From Ruminococcus flavefaciens (GTDB lineage: Bacteria > Bacillota > Clostridia > Oscillospirales > Ruminococcaceae): DNA of 5,909 nucleotides. The stretch covers positions 1 to 5,909 of the forward strand of contig SFMO01000022.1 in NCBI GenBank assembly GCA_004554385.1, given 5' to 3'. The position numbers and the translations under genes were made by a program. Shown piece by piece: positions 5,739-5,909 of the stretch; the stretch's first letter is position 1, and every line of letters begins with the position of its first letter. The notes under the pieces are model-generated. The model saw only the letters and a list, made by a program, of their open reading frames with translations, made no database searches and had not been told where the DNA came from.

Positions 5739-5909
5739 ATGAAAAACATTAACGTGACTAACTGCACAAGCTATTCTAACGGCGTCAACTCTCCGCTTGA
5801 GTATCTCAACATCACTACGCCTGCCGAGTTCAAGGTGGTGATGGAATTACTCTGTCACTATGACGAGGAAAAGAAAAGCTCGACCATTAGCCGTACAGGT
5901 ATTGCAAGA
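5739..5909 (+). CDS. Hypothetical protein, 3'-partial; possibly a DNA-binding or replication-type protein
   Basis: An open frame of 57 codons starts at the ATG at 5739 and runs off the window end. It is supported by an AAAGGAAG ribosome site (5725-5732) and by the strong promoter at 5638-5666. The visible protein begins MKNINVTNCTSYSNG and later reads AEFKVVMELLCHYDEEKK followed by STISRTGIAR. The last part could be the start of a winged-helix or helix-turn-helix segment, as in some element-encoded replication or regulatory proteins, but too little is visible to assign a family. Its divergence from the zinc-finger gene through overlapping promoters suggests linked control. Confidence 0.68.
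   Translation, partial: MKNINVTNCTSYSNGVNSPLEYLNITTPAEFKVVMELLCHYDEEKKSSTISRTGIAR

Overview
The window looks like an accessory, mobile-element region from a low-to-medium GC member of the Bacillota. The style of the integrase, the HipA-like kinase and the Cys4 protein, together with consensus AGGAGG ribosome sites and sigma-A-type promoters, suggests a gut Clostridia / Ruminococcus-like host. That placement is inferred from general resemblance, not from a search.

Left end (1-1300): a Tn916/lambda-type tyrosine recombinase gene, missing only its first few codons, reads rightward. About 85 bases after its stop lies a 23-base copy of the 3' end of a tRNA (minus strand, including CCA) with a hairpin terminator next to it. 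The rest of the tRNA is absent. Short direct repeats at 10-11 base spacing lie on both sides of this core. The arrangement resembles an attP (a circular or tandem element) more than an ordinary attL or attR.

Middle (1301-3060): after a non-coding attachment-arm region comes the remnant of an IS256/Mutator-family insertion sequence, the last 36 transposase codons on the minus strand. It is fused out of frame to a minus-strand XRE-type regulator gene, which therefore ends in a foreign 41-residue tail. Upstream of the regulator is a consensus promoter and a cluster of TGTACACT operator-like repeats, including a perfect 10-3-10 palindrome.

Right part (3061-5909): a strong hairpin terminator, then two minus-strand genes. 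One encodes a HipA-like protein kinase with its catalytic residues intact; the other encodes a four-cysteine zinc-finger protein of unknown function (possibly DUF6076). Each has its own good promoter. The zinc-finger gene is transcribed away from a rightward gene cut by the window end. The two promoters overlap completely, with their -35 boxes forming an inverted repeat.

Taken together this is one end, or the joined ends, of an integrative element carrying its recombinase, a regulator with its operators, and a kinase/zinc-finger pair that may act as a toxin-like, defence or regulatory module. No CRISPR array, rRNA or complete tRNA is present.
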